NCBI RefSeq assembly: GCF_026157105.1
Contig: NZ_JANPVQ010000001.1
Span: forward strand, 1,729,501 to 1,793,500
From: Sphingomicrobium marinum
GTDB taxonomy: Bacteria; Pseudomonadota; Alphaproteobacteria; Sphingomonadales; Sphingomonadaceae
Direction of reading: 5' to 3'
DNA length: 64,000 nt
The first letter of the stretch is position 1; every line of letters begins with the position of its first letter. Under the pieces are notes generated by a model that saw only the letters and a program-made list of their open reading frames with translations, had not been told where the DNA came from and searched no databases. Positions 34,870-42,406 of this stretch are shown here, one piece after another. The position numbers and the translations under genes were made by a program.

Positions 34870-35142
34870 ATGTTCAAGAAATTTTCCACTGCGGCTGCAG
34901 CGCTGTCGCTGGTCGCCAGCACGAGCATCGCCAGCGCCGAGACGCGCCCGGCCGCAGCCGTACCGGTCGTCGCCTCTAGCAGCAGCGCCAGCGCCTCGAA
35001 CGCGGCCCTGTATGATGACGATGACGGCTTTGAAGCTATCTACATCATCATCGGTGCGGTCATCATCGTCGCAGCCATCGCTTTCCTGATCGAGCAGGGT
35101 CTCGATGACGAGGATGACGATTTGCCGGTGAGCCTCGGCTAA
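34870..35142 (+). CDS. Small membrane protein with acidic tails
   Basis: 90 residues. A cleavable-looking signal (STAAAALSLVASTSIASAE) is followed by a Ser/Ala-rich segment, the acidic LYDDDDGFEA, one membrane helix (YIIIGAVIIVAAIAFLI) and a second acidic cluster (GLDDEDDDLPVS). Similar short exported one-helix proteins occur in sphingomonads without a known role. GGGAG precedes ATG 34870 and a strong terminator follows, supporting an independent gene. Confidence 0.75.
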   Translation: MFKKFSTAAAALSLVASTSIASAETRPAAAVPVVASSSSASASNAALYDDDDGFEAIYIIIGAVIIVAAIAFLIEQGLDDEDDDLPVSLG

Positions 35143-35173
35143 ACTTTTCGCGCTTCGCTATAGCAGGATGAAA

Positions 35174-35206
35174 AAGGAGCGGCCCGATGCGGGCGGCTCC
35201 TTTTTT
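35174..35206 (+). terminator. Intrinsic terminator after the small membrane protein gene
   Basis: GGAGCGGCCC pairs with GGGCGGCTCC around a short ATGC loop (one mismatch), followed by TTTTTT. Confidence 0.9.
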
Positions 35207-35221
35207 GTGTCTCGATGCGAT

Positions 35222-35585
35222 GAAAAAAGTGGAGGGTTTCTGTTGCCCGGTACCCTCCGAACCGCTGGAATCCCCTTCTGTTGCCCGGTGGGGTCCGACC
35301 GCGCTTATGACTTTGTAACTTTCGCCGTGAGGCTAATCGTTACGCAGCAATAGCGAGCGCCTCGTTATCGTTGGCACTTGTAAAATGAGCCGTCGCGGTG
35401 GTCTCATACCGATCGGCAACCGAGCCTTTATCACACGCGTCGATCCTGTTTCACCCCCATCAGCAACCGCGTAAAACTGCGGTTTTCGCGGCTGGTGGTG
35501 GAGGTGCCGGGGTACTGCCCCCCGGGTCCGCAATGTTTATTCCACTCGATCGTCTACCGACGTAGCTGGCAAGCCAGCAAACCCA
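35222..35585 (-). ncRNA. ssrA: Transfer-messenger RNA, circularly permuted two-piece form
   Basis: On the minus strand the acceptor piece comes first and ends CACCTCCACCA at 35496. An internal segment of 37 nt (35459-35495) follows, then the coding piece starts GGGGGTG at 35458. GGGGGTG pairs with CACCTCC over seven pairs, rebuilding the acceptor stem, and GGATCGAC follows as in tmRNA 5' ends. The tag at 35375-35343 reads ANDNEALAIAA, then TAA. A T-arm-like hairpin CGGGG/CCCCG lies before the acceptor strand. A hairpin (GGAGGGT/ACCCTCC) with T-run at 35223-35258 terminates it. This permuted order is the alphaproteobacterial form. The 5' end near 35585 is approximate; TTATCT around 35590 could be its -10. 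Confidence 0.95.
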
Positions 35586-35702
35586 AGATAAGCACTATAT
35601 GGTTGACAAACAACCGCCATGACCGTTCGATACGAAGCGAGGAACCGTGGCGGACCATCCGCGTTGGAGCCTCGATTGGTAATGAGGACAGGAAGATAAC
35701 TA

Positions 35703-35915
35703 TTGCGTGACGGGCGCAAAAGTTTGGTACTTCTCGCGGCGCCTTTGGCGCTGCTTTCGCTGTCGGCCTGTGGTGGAGACGCCGAAGGCCCGCTGGCGGA
35801 GGGGGAGTATGATCCGGACGCGCCCAGCCTCGAGGAGGTCAGCAGCGATGCTGAACTCGCCAATGAAATTGACTCCACCGAGGAGCCCGTGACCAACCTA
35901 GAAGTCGCGGAATAA
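35703..35915 (+). CDS. Small acidic lipoprotein (70 aa)
   Basis: Starts at TTG 35703 with AGGAAG seven bases upstream. The product has a lipoprotein signal (LVLLAAPLALLSLSACGG) and a short Asp/Glu-rich mature part (EYDPDAPSLEEVSSDAELAN). It diverges from ssrA and precedes the three acidic lipoprotein paralogues, to which it is not clearly homologous. Unknown function; the non-ATG start makes the exact N-terminus uncertain. Confidence 0.65.
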   Translation: MRDGRKSLVLLAAPLALLSLSACGGDAEGPLAEGEYDPDAPSLEEVSSDAELANEIDSTEEPVTNLEVAE

Positions 35916-35967
35916 GGGCCCGAAAGAGGCCCGCATGTTCCTAAAATTCGAAGAAGGGGATTTTATT

Positions 35968-36216
35968 ATGAAGAAAGTTGTATTCGCCGTTGTCGGTGCC
36001 ACTGCCCTTGGTCTTGCTGCCTGCAACCCGTCGGAAGACGCTGCTGGCGACGCCGTAGCCGAAGAAGCCGAAGCTCAGGAAGAAATCCTGGAAGAAGCTG
36101 CTGAAGGTGCCGAAGCCATGGGCGACGAAGCCACTGCCGAAGCGCTCGAAGAGCAGGCCGAACAGGTCGACGAAGCCGGTGAAGTTGCCGAGGAAGTCGC
36201 CGAAGGCGATATGTAA
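35968..36216 (+). CDS. Tandem acidic Ala/Glu-rich lipoprotein 1
   Basis: 82 residues. MKKVVFAVVGATALGLAAC is a lipoprotein signal; the mature part is almost entirely Ala, Glu, Asp, Gln and Val (EEAEAQEEILEEAAEGAEAM) and would form a highly acidic helix or coiled rod. AAGGGGA precedes ATG 35968; the 35935 start adds non-signal residues. It is one of three adjacent paralogues, 30 bases from the next. Function unknown. Confidence 0.8.
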   Translation: MKKVVFAVVGATALGLAACNPSEDAAGDAVAEEAEAQEEILEEAAEGAEAMGDEATAEALEEQAEQVDEAGEVAEEVAEGDM

Positions 36217-36246
36217 TTCAATTATCTGTTGAATAGGAAAATCATC

Positions 36247-36483
36247 ATGAAGAAGACTGTTTTCGCGATTGCCGGCGTTGCCGCCCTTGGTATGGCCGCT
36301 TGCTCGAACACCGAAGAAGCTGCCAGCGACGTCGACGACGCGATGGAAGCTGACGCTGAAGCGATGGACGACGAGATCGAAGCTGCTGGCGATGAGCTGG
36401 AAGCCGATACCGAAGCGGCCGTCGAAGAAGCTGGTGACGAAGCTGCCGAAGCCGGTGCCGAAATCGAAGAAGCGACCGAATAG
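36247..36483 (+). CDS. Tandem acidic Ala/Glu-rich lipoprotein 2
   Basis: 78 residues. The signal MKKTVFAIAGVAALGMAAC is nearly identical in pattern to its neighbours. The mature part, such as ASDVDDAMEADAEAMDDEIE and GDELEADTEAAVEEAGDEA, is very acidic with heptad-like spacing. AGGA precedes ATG 36247. It is probably cotranscribed with copies 1 and 3. Confidence 0.8.
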   Translation: MKKTVFAIAGVAALGMAACSNTEEAASDVDDAMEADAEAMDDEIEAAGDELEADTEAAVEEAGDEAAEAGAEIEEATE

Positions 36484-36514
36484 TCGCTTCCTCGACCGAT
36501 AAGGAATTGATCAG

Positions 36515-36769
36515 ATGAAAAAACTGAGCTTTGCGATGATGGGTAGCGTTGCTTTGACGCTTGCTGCCTGTTCCGGCACCGAAGAAGCGGCTGAAGAAGC
36601 CATGGAAAACGATGTCGCAGCGGAAGACATTCTCGACAACGCCATCGAGGCCTCGAACGAGGTTCTCGAAGAAGTGGTCGAGGAAGCCGAGCCGGCTGCT
36701 CCGCCGCCGATCGCCGAAGAAGACCTTACGGTCGAAGATCAAGGCACCGAAGACGTTCCCGGCATGTAA
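36515..36769 (+). CDS. Tandem acidic Ala/Glu-rich lipoprotein 3
   Basis: 84 residues. Signal MKKLSFAMMGSVALTLAAC; mature part with EEAAEEAMENDVAAEDIL, then a Pro-rich stretch AAPPPIAEEDLTVEDQG absent from copies 1 and 2. AAGGA precedes ATG 36515. A terminator closes the three-gene unit at 36795. Confidence 0.8.
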   Translation: MKKLSFAMMGSVALTLAACSGTEEAAEEAMENDVAAEDILDNAIEASNEVLEEVVEEAEPAAPPPIAEEDLTVEDQGTEDVPGM

Positions 36770-36794
36770 GCCGCACGTCATTCGGACAAGAAAG

Positions 36795-36824
36795 AGGGGT
36801 CGGGCATTGTCCGGCCCCTTTTTT
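36795..36824 (+). terminator. Intrinsic terminator of the acidic lipoprotein cluster
   Basis: AGGGGTCGG pairs with CCGGCCCCT around a GCATTGT loop, followed by TTTTTT, 26 bases after the last lipoprotein stop. Confidence 0.9.
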
Positions 36825-36853
36825 GTGCTCGTGATGATCGCTAGGTCCGACTG

Positions 36854-37486
36854 ATGCACGACGCCAAACCCGCCGCCACGCTGATCCTCCTGCGCGAGGC
36901 GTCAAGCGGCCCACCCGAGATGCTGATGGTCCGGCGCGATCGCGCCATGGCTTTCGCTGCAGGTGCATGGGTATGGCCCGGCGGACGCGTCGATCCCGAA
37001 GACCGCGAAGCCGCAACAAGCGATCTTCAAGCCGCCCAGATTGCGGCGGTTCGCGAAGCTGTGGAAGAAGTCGCGATGCCCGCGGTGGACCCCGAAACGC
37101 TCGTCCCCTTCGCCCGCTGGCTTCCCAAGTTTAATGTCGAACGGCGCTTCGATACCTGGTTTTTTCTGGCGCGCGCGCCGCAAGCCGACTGGAAGCTCGA
37201 GCTCCAGGATGGCGAGATCATCGACGCGACATGGACCAGCGCACAGGCAATGCTGGATCGGATCGCGCGCGGTGAAGCGAGCGCTATCTTCCCGACGCTG
37301 CGCAATCTTGAGCGGCTTGCAGGGTTCGCCACCATCGAAGAGGCATTCGCCGATGCCGCCGCGCACCCGACCGATCCGATCACGCCATGGGTCGAAACGC
37401 GCGGCGGGGTCGATCATATCGTGATCCCCGACGGAATTGGCTATCCGGTCACCGCCGAACCGCTGACCACCGCCACACGTGCCTGA
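36854..37486 (+). CDS. NUDIX hydrolase (NUDT19-like)
   Basis: 210 residues. It opens with AATLILLREASSGPPEMLMV and FAAGAWVWPGGRVDP. The Nudix box is split by an insertion, with GGRVDPEDRE and later AAVREAVEEVAMP supplying the REUXEE motif. Then ARWLPKFNVERRFDTWFFL, typical of the long NUDT7/19 group acting on CoA or acyl-CoA. Its stop overlaps the next gene by eight bases. Confidence 0.85.
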   Translation: MHDAKPAATLILLREASSGPPEMLMVRRDRAMAFAAGAWVWPGGRVDPEDREAATSDLQAAQIAAVREAVEEVAMPAVDPETLVPFARWLPKFNVERRFDTWFFLARAPQADWKLELQDGEIIDATWTSAQAMLDRIARGEASAIFPTLRNLERLAGFATIEEAFADAAAHPTDPITPWVETRGGVDHIVIPDGIGYPVTAEPLTTATRA

Positions 37487-38216
37487 ACGATTCCCCTGGA
37501 AAAGCCTGCTATTGCTCGCCGTTATGGCAGGCGCAGCTTTCCTTGGCTGGCGCGAATATCAGCGGCTCTTGCGCGAAGAGCCCCAGCTCTTTCCCTGGAC
37601 CCCGCTCGATCTCGCCGATCCGATCGGCAGCTTTACCGATGACAAGCTCGCCGCCCTGACGACCGACGCTCCGCGCTGCCGCGCGCTGCTGGAGGCGGCT
37701 GAAACCGGCGATGCACCTGCCCCCGCGATCGCGTCCGACACGCCTCAATGCGGCTATGATGACGGCATGCGCCTCGGCGCTGCAAACGGTGACCGGCTGG
37801 ATTATGGCGACACCATCACCGCCTGCCCCGTGGCTGCAGCGCTCACGCTGTGGGAACGCGAGATTGTCCAGCCCGCCGCCGCCCGGCATCTCGGCACCAG
37901 CGTCGTGCGTATCCGCACACTCGGCAGCTATAGCTGTCGACGCCTATATGGCCGCGCCGACGGCGCATGGAGCGCGCACGCGACCGCCGATGCCATCGAT
38001 ATATCGGGGTTCGAATTGGCGGACGGGCGTACGCTTACACTGACCGACAGCTGGAACGGGACGCCTGAAGAAGCCGCCTTCTTGCGCGAAGTACGCGATG
38101 GCGCCTGCACCCTTTTCCGTACGACCCTGTCGCCCGATTACAACGCCGCACATGCCGACCATTTCCATTTCGACATGGCCTCGGGACGTACAGCGGGATG
38201 GTCGATCTGCCGATAA
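37479..38216 (+). CDS. Extensin-like C-domain protein, membrane anchored
   Basis: 245 residues from GTG 37479 overlapping the Nudix stop. One N-terminal membrane helix (SLLLLAVMAGAAFLGW) precedes the extensin-like C domain with TDAPRCRALLEAA, CPVAAALTLWE, SYSCRRLYGRAD, SAHATADAIDISGFEL and AHADHFHFDM. The conserved Cys and His-Asp residues resemble peptidoglycan-acting D-Ala-D-Ala carboxypeptidase folds. Periplasmic role in cell-wall metabolism is plausible but unproven. Confidence 0.85.
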   Translation: MPERFPWKSLLLLAVMAGAAFLGWREYQRLLREEPQLFPWTPLDLADPIGSFTDDKLAALTTDAPRCRALLEAAETGDAPAPAIASDTPQCGYDDGMRLGAANGDRLDYGDTITACPVAAALTLWEREIVQPAAARHLGTSVVRIRTLGSYSCRRLYGRADGAWSAHATADAIDISGFELADGRTLTLTDSWNGTPEEAAFLREVRDGACTLFRTTLSPDYNAAHADHFHFDMASGRTAGWSICR

Positions 38217-38261
38217 GCGCGAGTCGCACCTGCCACACCTTGAGTCGCTGCACTGCAACAA

Positions 38262-38292
38262 AAAAGGGCCGCGGTTTCCCGCGACCCTTTCT
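38262..38292. terminator. Bidirectional terminator between extensin-like and SWIB genes
   Basis: AAAGGGCCGCGG pairs with CCGCGACCCTTT (one mismatch), giving A/T flanks on both sides so it can terminate both convergent genes. Confidence 0.8.
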
Positions 38293-38309
38293 TGTCGATG
38301 ATAGCGCCT

Positions 38310-38573
38310 CTAGCTGAGGTGCTTCGACAGGTGCTTGTTCATTTCGAACATGGTGACCTTGTCCTGCCCGAAGATCGGACGGAGTTTGTCGTCAGCCATG
38401 ATTTCCCGCTTATTCTGCGGATTCTGAAGGTTGTTAGCCTTGATGTACGTCCACATTTTCGAGACGACTTCGCTGCGCGGCAGCGGGGCGGTTCCCACGA
38501 TGGCCGCCAGTTCCGACGACGGGGTTACCGGACGAGCAAGTCCACCACCTGCTTTGCGCTTTGAATCTGCCAT
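38310..38573 (-). CDS. SWIB/MDM2 domain protein
   Basis: 87 residues forming a single SWIB domain: VTPSSELAAIVGTAPLPRSE, VVSKMWTYIKANNLQNPQNK, REIMADDKLRPIFGQDKVTM and FEMNKHLSKHLS. It is a bacterial stand-alone SWIB protein of the kind found in Alphaproteobacteria and Chlamydia, where it may act in chromatin compaction (relatives only). AGGAGG lies rather far (about 11 bases) from ATG 38573. Confidence 0.92.
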   Translation of the reverse strand: MADSKRKAGGGLARPVTPSSELAAIVGTAPLPRSEVVSKMWTYIKANNLQNPQNKREIMADDKLRPIFGQDKVTMFEMNKHLSKHLS

Positions 38574-38651
38574 TTGTTTTGGCCCTCCTGTTATTGTCGA
38601 AAAAAAGTAGAGCGGGCTTTTCCCTCTTTGCCAAGAGAGAGAATCGCAAAT

Positions 38652-38685
38652 TGTGGATAAGTTTTCCCCTTAGGCGCCCCTTAGG
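38652..38685. promoter_or_regulatory. DnaA box and paired 9-bp repeats upstream of the SWIB gene
   Basis: TGTGGATAA at 38652-38660 is a perfect DnaA box (TTATCCACA on the minus strand). Two copies of CCCCTTAGG at 38666-38674 and 38677-38685 lie 11 bp apart, one helical turn. They sit in the promoter region of the minus-strand SWIB gene. Confidence 0.5.
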
Positions 38686-38691
38686 AGCGAT

Positions 38692-39519
38692 TTAACCGCC
38701 ACGTGGACCAAAAGGGACGATCTTATTGGCGGCATCATGACCGATATCGGCGCTGCCGCCATGTCGAATTCCTGACCGTTCGCACCAGCCTTTGATCATC
38801 GCCTCGAGCCCGCGTCCGAACGGTATGTCATTTTCGGGCACGTCGCTGAACCGACCATGCCGCAGTTGCGCGACGCCGCGCACCGATTCCTGCCCAGTGA
38901 CATGGAGCAGCGCCCGGTCGGTGGCGTAGAGATATTCGCCGACATCCTCGATCAGCAGGTCGACGCCGGCCAGATCGGGCACCATCGGCGTTCCGACGAG
39001 ATGCGACAATACGGTGAGGTTGAACGCCATCGCAGGAACCCCGCGCGTGAGCCCAGGCTCGAGCGTCGCCTCGTCGCGCCGCACCAGCCACGCCAGCGCG
39101 CGGTCAAGCGCCGCTTCGCCGCCCTCGCGGGCGCCGTCCTGGGGCATCGGCCCGTGCGCCACGTCGCACCCGACTTTGTGCAGCGCCGCCAGCAAGAAGC
39201 CCGCGTCCGAATAGCCCAGATATGTTTTAGTCCGCGCCGCCTCGGGCAGGGCGGCCATCGCCGCTTCAGCGATCCGCCCTGCACCGTAGCCGCCGCGCGC
39301 AAACCACACCGCATCGACGCGCTCGTCCGCCATGACCTGGTGCAGCGCATCAAGGCGCTCGGAATCGCTCCCGGCAAAGTGCCCGTCTTCGGCAAAACAT
39401 TGCGGATGCATGATCAGTTCGGCACCGGCGGCTTCGGCGCGCGCCTGCACCAAAGGCACCAGCGATGCGTCCAACGCGCGCCCCGGTGCGACGACAGCAA
39501 TAGTGGATGCCTTGCCCAT
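38692..39519 (-). CDS. ldcA: LD-carboxypeptidase (S66 family)
   Basis: 275 residues from ATG 39519. The S66 features are IAVVAPGRALD at the N-terminus, VWFARGGYGAGRIAE (nucleophile-loop region), YLGYSDAGFLLAALH with the Ser, then LIEDVGEYLYATDRAL and the C-terminal GHDAANKIVPFGPRG with the catalytic His/Glu region. It trims the terminal D-Ala from tetrapeptides in murein recycling. Divergent from mpl, its partner pathway gene. Confidence 0.88.
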   Translation of the reverse strand: MGKASTIAVVAPGRALDASLVPLVQARAEAAGAELIMHPQCFAEDGHFAGSDSERLDALHQVMADERVDAVWFARGGYGAGRIAEAAMAALPEAARTKTYLGYSDAGFLLAALHKVGCDVAHGPMPQDGAREGGEAALDRALAWLVRRDEATLEPGLTRGVPAMAFNLTVLSHLVGTPMVPDLAGVDLLIEDVGEYLYATDRALLHVTGQESVRGVAQLRHGRFSDVPENDIPFGRGLEAMIKGWCERSGIRHGGSADIGHDAANKIVPFGPRGG

Positions 39520-39547
39520 ACACGCGCAATCGCATAGCGCGGGGCTA

Positions 39548-40927
39548 ATGACCAACCACTATTTCTTCTGCGGTATCGGTGGCTCCGGAATGCTCCCGCT
39601 TGCGGCGATTTTGCGCGCTCGCGGCGCGAAGGTCTCGGGTTCGGACCGCAGTCTCGATGCCGGACGCACCGCCCCCAAATTCGACTATTTGCGCAGCATG
39701 GGGATCGACTTGTTCCCGCAGGATGGCAGCGGCCTGGCCGAGGGTATGACGCTGGTCGCCAGCGCGGCCATCGAGGACACCGTGCCCGATATGGTGCGCG
39801 CGGCCGAATTGGGTCTCGATCGCGTGACCCGCCCCGAACTACTCTCGCAGCAACTGAATACAGCCGCCAAGTCGATCGCCATCGGCGGCACCAGCGGCAA
39901 ATCGACGGTTACCGGCATGGTCGCCTGGATGCTGGTCGCCACGGGGCGCGAACCCACCGTCATGAATGGCGGCGTGATGAAGAACTTCGCCTCGCCCAGC
40001 GCTCCCTTTGCGTCCGCCTTGTCGGGCGACCCCGACCTGTTCGTGGCCGAGGTGGACGAGAGCGATGGTTCGATCGCGCTCTACACGCCCACGGTCGCGA
40101 TCGTGAACAATGTCAGCCTCGACCATAAATCGATGGAGGAATTGCGGTCGCTATTCGGTAATTTTCTCGACGCAGCCGACCGGGGTGCGGTCAATCGTGA
40201 CGATGCCGAGGCGCTTGCGCTGGCAGAGGGCCGCGACCACGTTGCCACCTTCGGGTTCGATGGCGAGGCGACGTATCGCGGCACCGATCTTCATCTGGAG
40301 GATATGGGCCTCACCTTCACGCTGCGCGCCAAAGGCGAAGTCGTGCCCGTCGCGCTGCCCATGCGCGGGCGCCACAACGCGGAGAACGCTCTGGCCGCGC
40401 TTGCCGCCGTCGGCGAACTCGGCGTCCCGCTCGAAGAAGCCGCCAGCGCCTTGGCGCGCTTCCTTGGTCTCAAGCGTCGCCTTGAGAAAGTTGGAGAAGT
40501 TGCAGGCGTCGCGGTCTATGACGATTTCGGCCACAATCCGGACAAGGTCCGCGCCACGTTGCGCACGCTGGCCCACGACCCGCTGCTCATCATGTTCCAG
40601 CCGCACGGCTATGGCCCACTGAACCAGATGGGCGAGGAACTGGCCGCCGTCTTCGCCGAGCACCTCAAGGCGGGCGACAGGCTTTATTTTCCCGATCCTG
40701 TCTATCACGGCGGGACCGCGGACAAATCGCGCGGATCGGACTGGTTATCGGCCGAAGTCAGGAAGCATGGCGGCCAGGCCACGCACATCCCCGACCGCGA
40801 CATCATCGCCGCGCGGCTTGCCGAAGAGGCAGAACCCGGCGACACGATCCTCGTCATGGGTGCGCGCGACGATAGCCTGATCGCCTATGCGCAAGGCATT
40901 GTCGCGAGCCTTGCCGAGCGCAGCTGA
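39548..40927 (+). CDS. mpl: Mur ligase, Mpl-type (UDP-MurNAc:murein tripeptide ligase)
   Basis: 459 residues from ATG 39548. Mur ligase motifs: HYFFCGIGGSGMLPLAAIL, ATP loop IGGTSGKSTVTGMVAWML, AEVDESDGSIALYTP, HNAENALAALAA and the C-terminal VYDDFGHNPDKVRATLRTL and FQPHGYGPLNQ. FGHNP with MFQPHGYGP is closer to Mpl than to MurC. It reattaches L-Ala-D-Glu-mDAP to UDP-MurNAc during recycling. MurC cannot be excluded without comparison. Confidence 0.85.
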   Translation: MTNHYFFCGIGGSGMLPLAAILRARGAKVSGSDRSLDAGRTAPKFDYLRSMGIDLFPQDGSGLAEGMTLVASAAIEDTVPDMVRAAELGLDRVTRPELLSQQLNTAAKSIAIGGTSGKSTVTGMVAWMLVATGREPTVMNGGVMKNFASPSAPFASALSGDPDLFVAEVDESDGSIALYTPTVAIVNNVSLDHKSMEELRSLFGNFLDAADRGAVNRDDAEALALAEGRDHVATFGFDGEATYRGTDLHLEDMGLTFTLRAKGEVVPVALPMRGRHNAENALAALAAVGELGVPLEEAASALARFLGLKRRLEKVGEVAGVAVYDDFGHNPDKVRATLRTLAHDPLLIMFQPHGYGPLNQMGEELAAVFAEHLKAGDRLYFPDPVYHGGTADKSRGSDWLSAEVRKHGGQATHIPDRDIIAARLAEEAEPGDTILVMGARDDSLIAYAQGIVASLAERS

Positions 40928-41298
40928 TGCCGCGCGCTGTCGGATGGATTTTGGATGATGCGGATCGCGCGCGCCTGCTCGAGCGTTTTCCCCCGCGTTA
41001 TGCCAAGCTTATCGCCCACCACGTCACATTATGGAGCCACAAGGCTGCAAAACCGGTCCCTGGTCCGGCAAACTTCAACGTCGTGGGTCACGCTGATGAC
41101 GGTCGCGGGATCGAGGCATTGGTCGTGACGTGCGATGGCAAAACCCAGCGCTCCGACGGAAGCACCTATCACATTACCTGGTCGCTCGATCCGGATAGTG
41201 GGCTTGCCCCCAAACACAGCAACGACCTGATTGCCGAAGCTGGCTGGGCCCCGGTCGAACCGGCAATTCCTTTCAGTGCGGAGCCGGGCTTACTGTGA
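40927..41298 (+). CDS. 2H-phosphoesterase-like hypothetical protein
   Basis: 123 residues, start sharing a base with the mpl stop. Two His motifs, IAHHVTLW (HVT) and STYHITWSLD (HIT), sit about 75 residues apart, as in 2H phosphodiesterases that use paired H-x-T/S. No signal or membrane segment. The fold and family are inferred from these motifs only. Located in a run mpl, 2H-like, HAD, so a linked nucleotide or RNA-repair chemistry is possible. Confidence 0.55.
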   Translation: MPRAVGWILDDADRARLLERFPPRYAKLIAHHVTLWSHKAAKPVPGPANFNVVGHADDGRGIEALVVTCDGKTQRSDGSTYHITWSLDPDSGLAPKHSNDLIAEAGWAPVEPAIPFSAEPGLL

Positions 41299-41777
41299 CG
41301 CAGCTTTTCCTGGACGTCGACGGCGTGCTCGCCGATTTCGATGGCGGTGTGGTGCGTCTCACCGGCCTCACGCCCGAACAGCTAGAAGCGCAGCGCGGAC
41401 GCGGCGGGTTCTGGAAGGCGCTAGCGCGCGCGGAAGGTTTTTATGCCAATCTGGATCCCCTGCCCGGCGCTGAAGACATGGTCGAGCGACTGCGTCACCT
41501 GAAGCCTATCCTCCTAACCGGCCTGCCATTGGGCAAATGGGCGGCCCCGCAAAAACGCAAATGGGCGCAGCGGCATTTTCCTGATCTGAAAATCGTCACC
41601 TGCATGGCGCGCGACAAGTGGCGCTACGCCCGCCCGGGTGACGTGCTGGTCGACGATCGAGAAAAAGCCCGGAATCCGTGGGTCGAACAAGGCAAGGGCC
41701 GCTTCGTGCTGCACCGCAGCCCCGAAACGACCCTTGAAGAATTGAGCTGGATTTTCCCGTCTGTCAGCGCCCCTTAG
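41295..41777 (+). CDS. HAD-superfamily phosphatase (5' nucleotidase-like)
   Basis: 160 residues from GTG 41295 (GTGA overlap with the preceding gene). The HAD motifs are FLDVDGVLADFDGG (nucleophile Asp and DxDG), ILLTGLPLGKW, a Lys in CMARDKWRYA, and VLVDDREKARNPW. The short cap resembles the NT5C group of deoxyribonucleotidases. The stop overlaps the convergent unknown gene by TTAG. Confidence 0.82.
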   Translation: MTQLFLDVDGVLADFDGGVVRLTGLTPEQLEAQRGRGGFWKALARAEGFYANLDPLPGAEDMVERLRHLKPILLTGLPLGKWAAPQKRKWAQRHFPDLKIVTCMARDKWRYARPGDVLVDDREKARNPWVEQGKGRFVLHRSPETTLEELSWIFPSVSAP

Positions 41778-42325
41778 GCGGCAGCGGGTTCCACCTTGCT
41801 TACCCATTCCGGCCAGAAAACCGGTTCGCGGGTCGACCAGCCGGGAGCGGTCGCGGCGCTTTCGCTGATCGACTGGAGCAGCGTGCGGCGGCGATCGGGG
41901 TGCAAATGCGGCAGCGACGCGGCGCCGCAAAAGGCACTGGGTAGCCAGGGGCGCACCGAAGCACCCAGAAGACGCTCGTAAAGGAAGCGATAGGGCGCGA
42001 AGGCCGGCAGACGGTCCTGGCCGAGATCGAAGGCCGACATCGTCACCAGTTCGCCAAGAAAGGGTTCGAGCATGTCGAGACCGCTATCGTCCGGAATGTC
42101 CGCACGCACGGGATCGATATGACGGTAGATGCGCGCCTGGGCGTTGATCGAGGCTGCTTCGATTTCGTCGCGCGCCCAGGTATCAAGCGGATCGGCACTG
42201 CGATTGAACGCGATGTCGAGCGACCGGCGGATGTAGCGCTGCGTGGCCTTCTTAAAGCCTGCAAACTCCTTCATCTCGCTGATGAGCATTGCGCCTGTTG
42301 CGCCCGTGCCCTTCGCCTTCGACAT
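41774..42325 (-). CDS. Hypothetical protein behind a CtrA-type site array
   Basis: 183 residues, from the second ATG (42325), seven bases after AAGGAG. It has no signal, helix or domain I recognise. Conserved-looking segments are EFAGFKKATQRYIRRSLDIA, NAQARIYRHIDPVRAD, AFAPYRFLYERLLGASV and LLQSISESAATAP; it is hydrophilic and moderately basic at the N-terminus. Four half-sites TTAR-N7-TTAR lie 45-81 bp upstream, so CtrA control is likely. The stop overlaps the convergent HAD gene. Confidence 0.7.
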   Translation of the reverse strand: MSKAKGTGATGAMLISEMKEFAGFKKATQRYIRRSLDIAFNRSADPLDTWARDEIEAASINAQARIYRHIDPVRADIPDDSGLDMLEPFLGELVTMSAFDLGQDRLPAFAPYRFLYERLLGASVRPWLPSAFCGAASLPHLHPDRRRTLLQSISESAATAPGWSTREPVFWPEWVSKVEPAAA

Positions 42326-42369
42326 CATCAATCTCCTTACTTTCCAAGGAGATCATAGGCCGACGATCG

Positions 42370-42406
42370 TTAGCGACACGTTAACTATGCGTTAGCGAGG
42401 CATTAA
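42370..42406. promoter_or_regulatory. Four phased CtrA-type half-sites
   Basis: TTAG (42370), TTAA (42381), TTAG (42392) and TTAA (42403) are each 11 bp apart, separated by exactly seven bases (CGACACG, CTATGCG, CGAGGCA). Each adjacent pair matches the CtrA motif TTAA-N7-TTAA within one base per half. They lie 45-81 bp upstream of the 42325 start. Confidence 0.65.
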
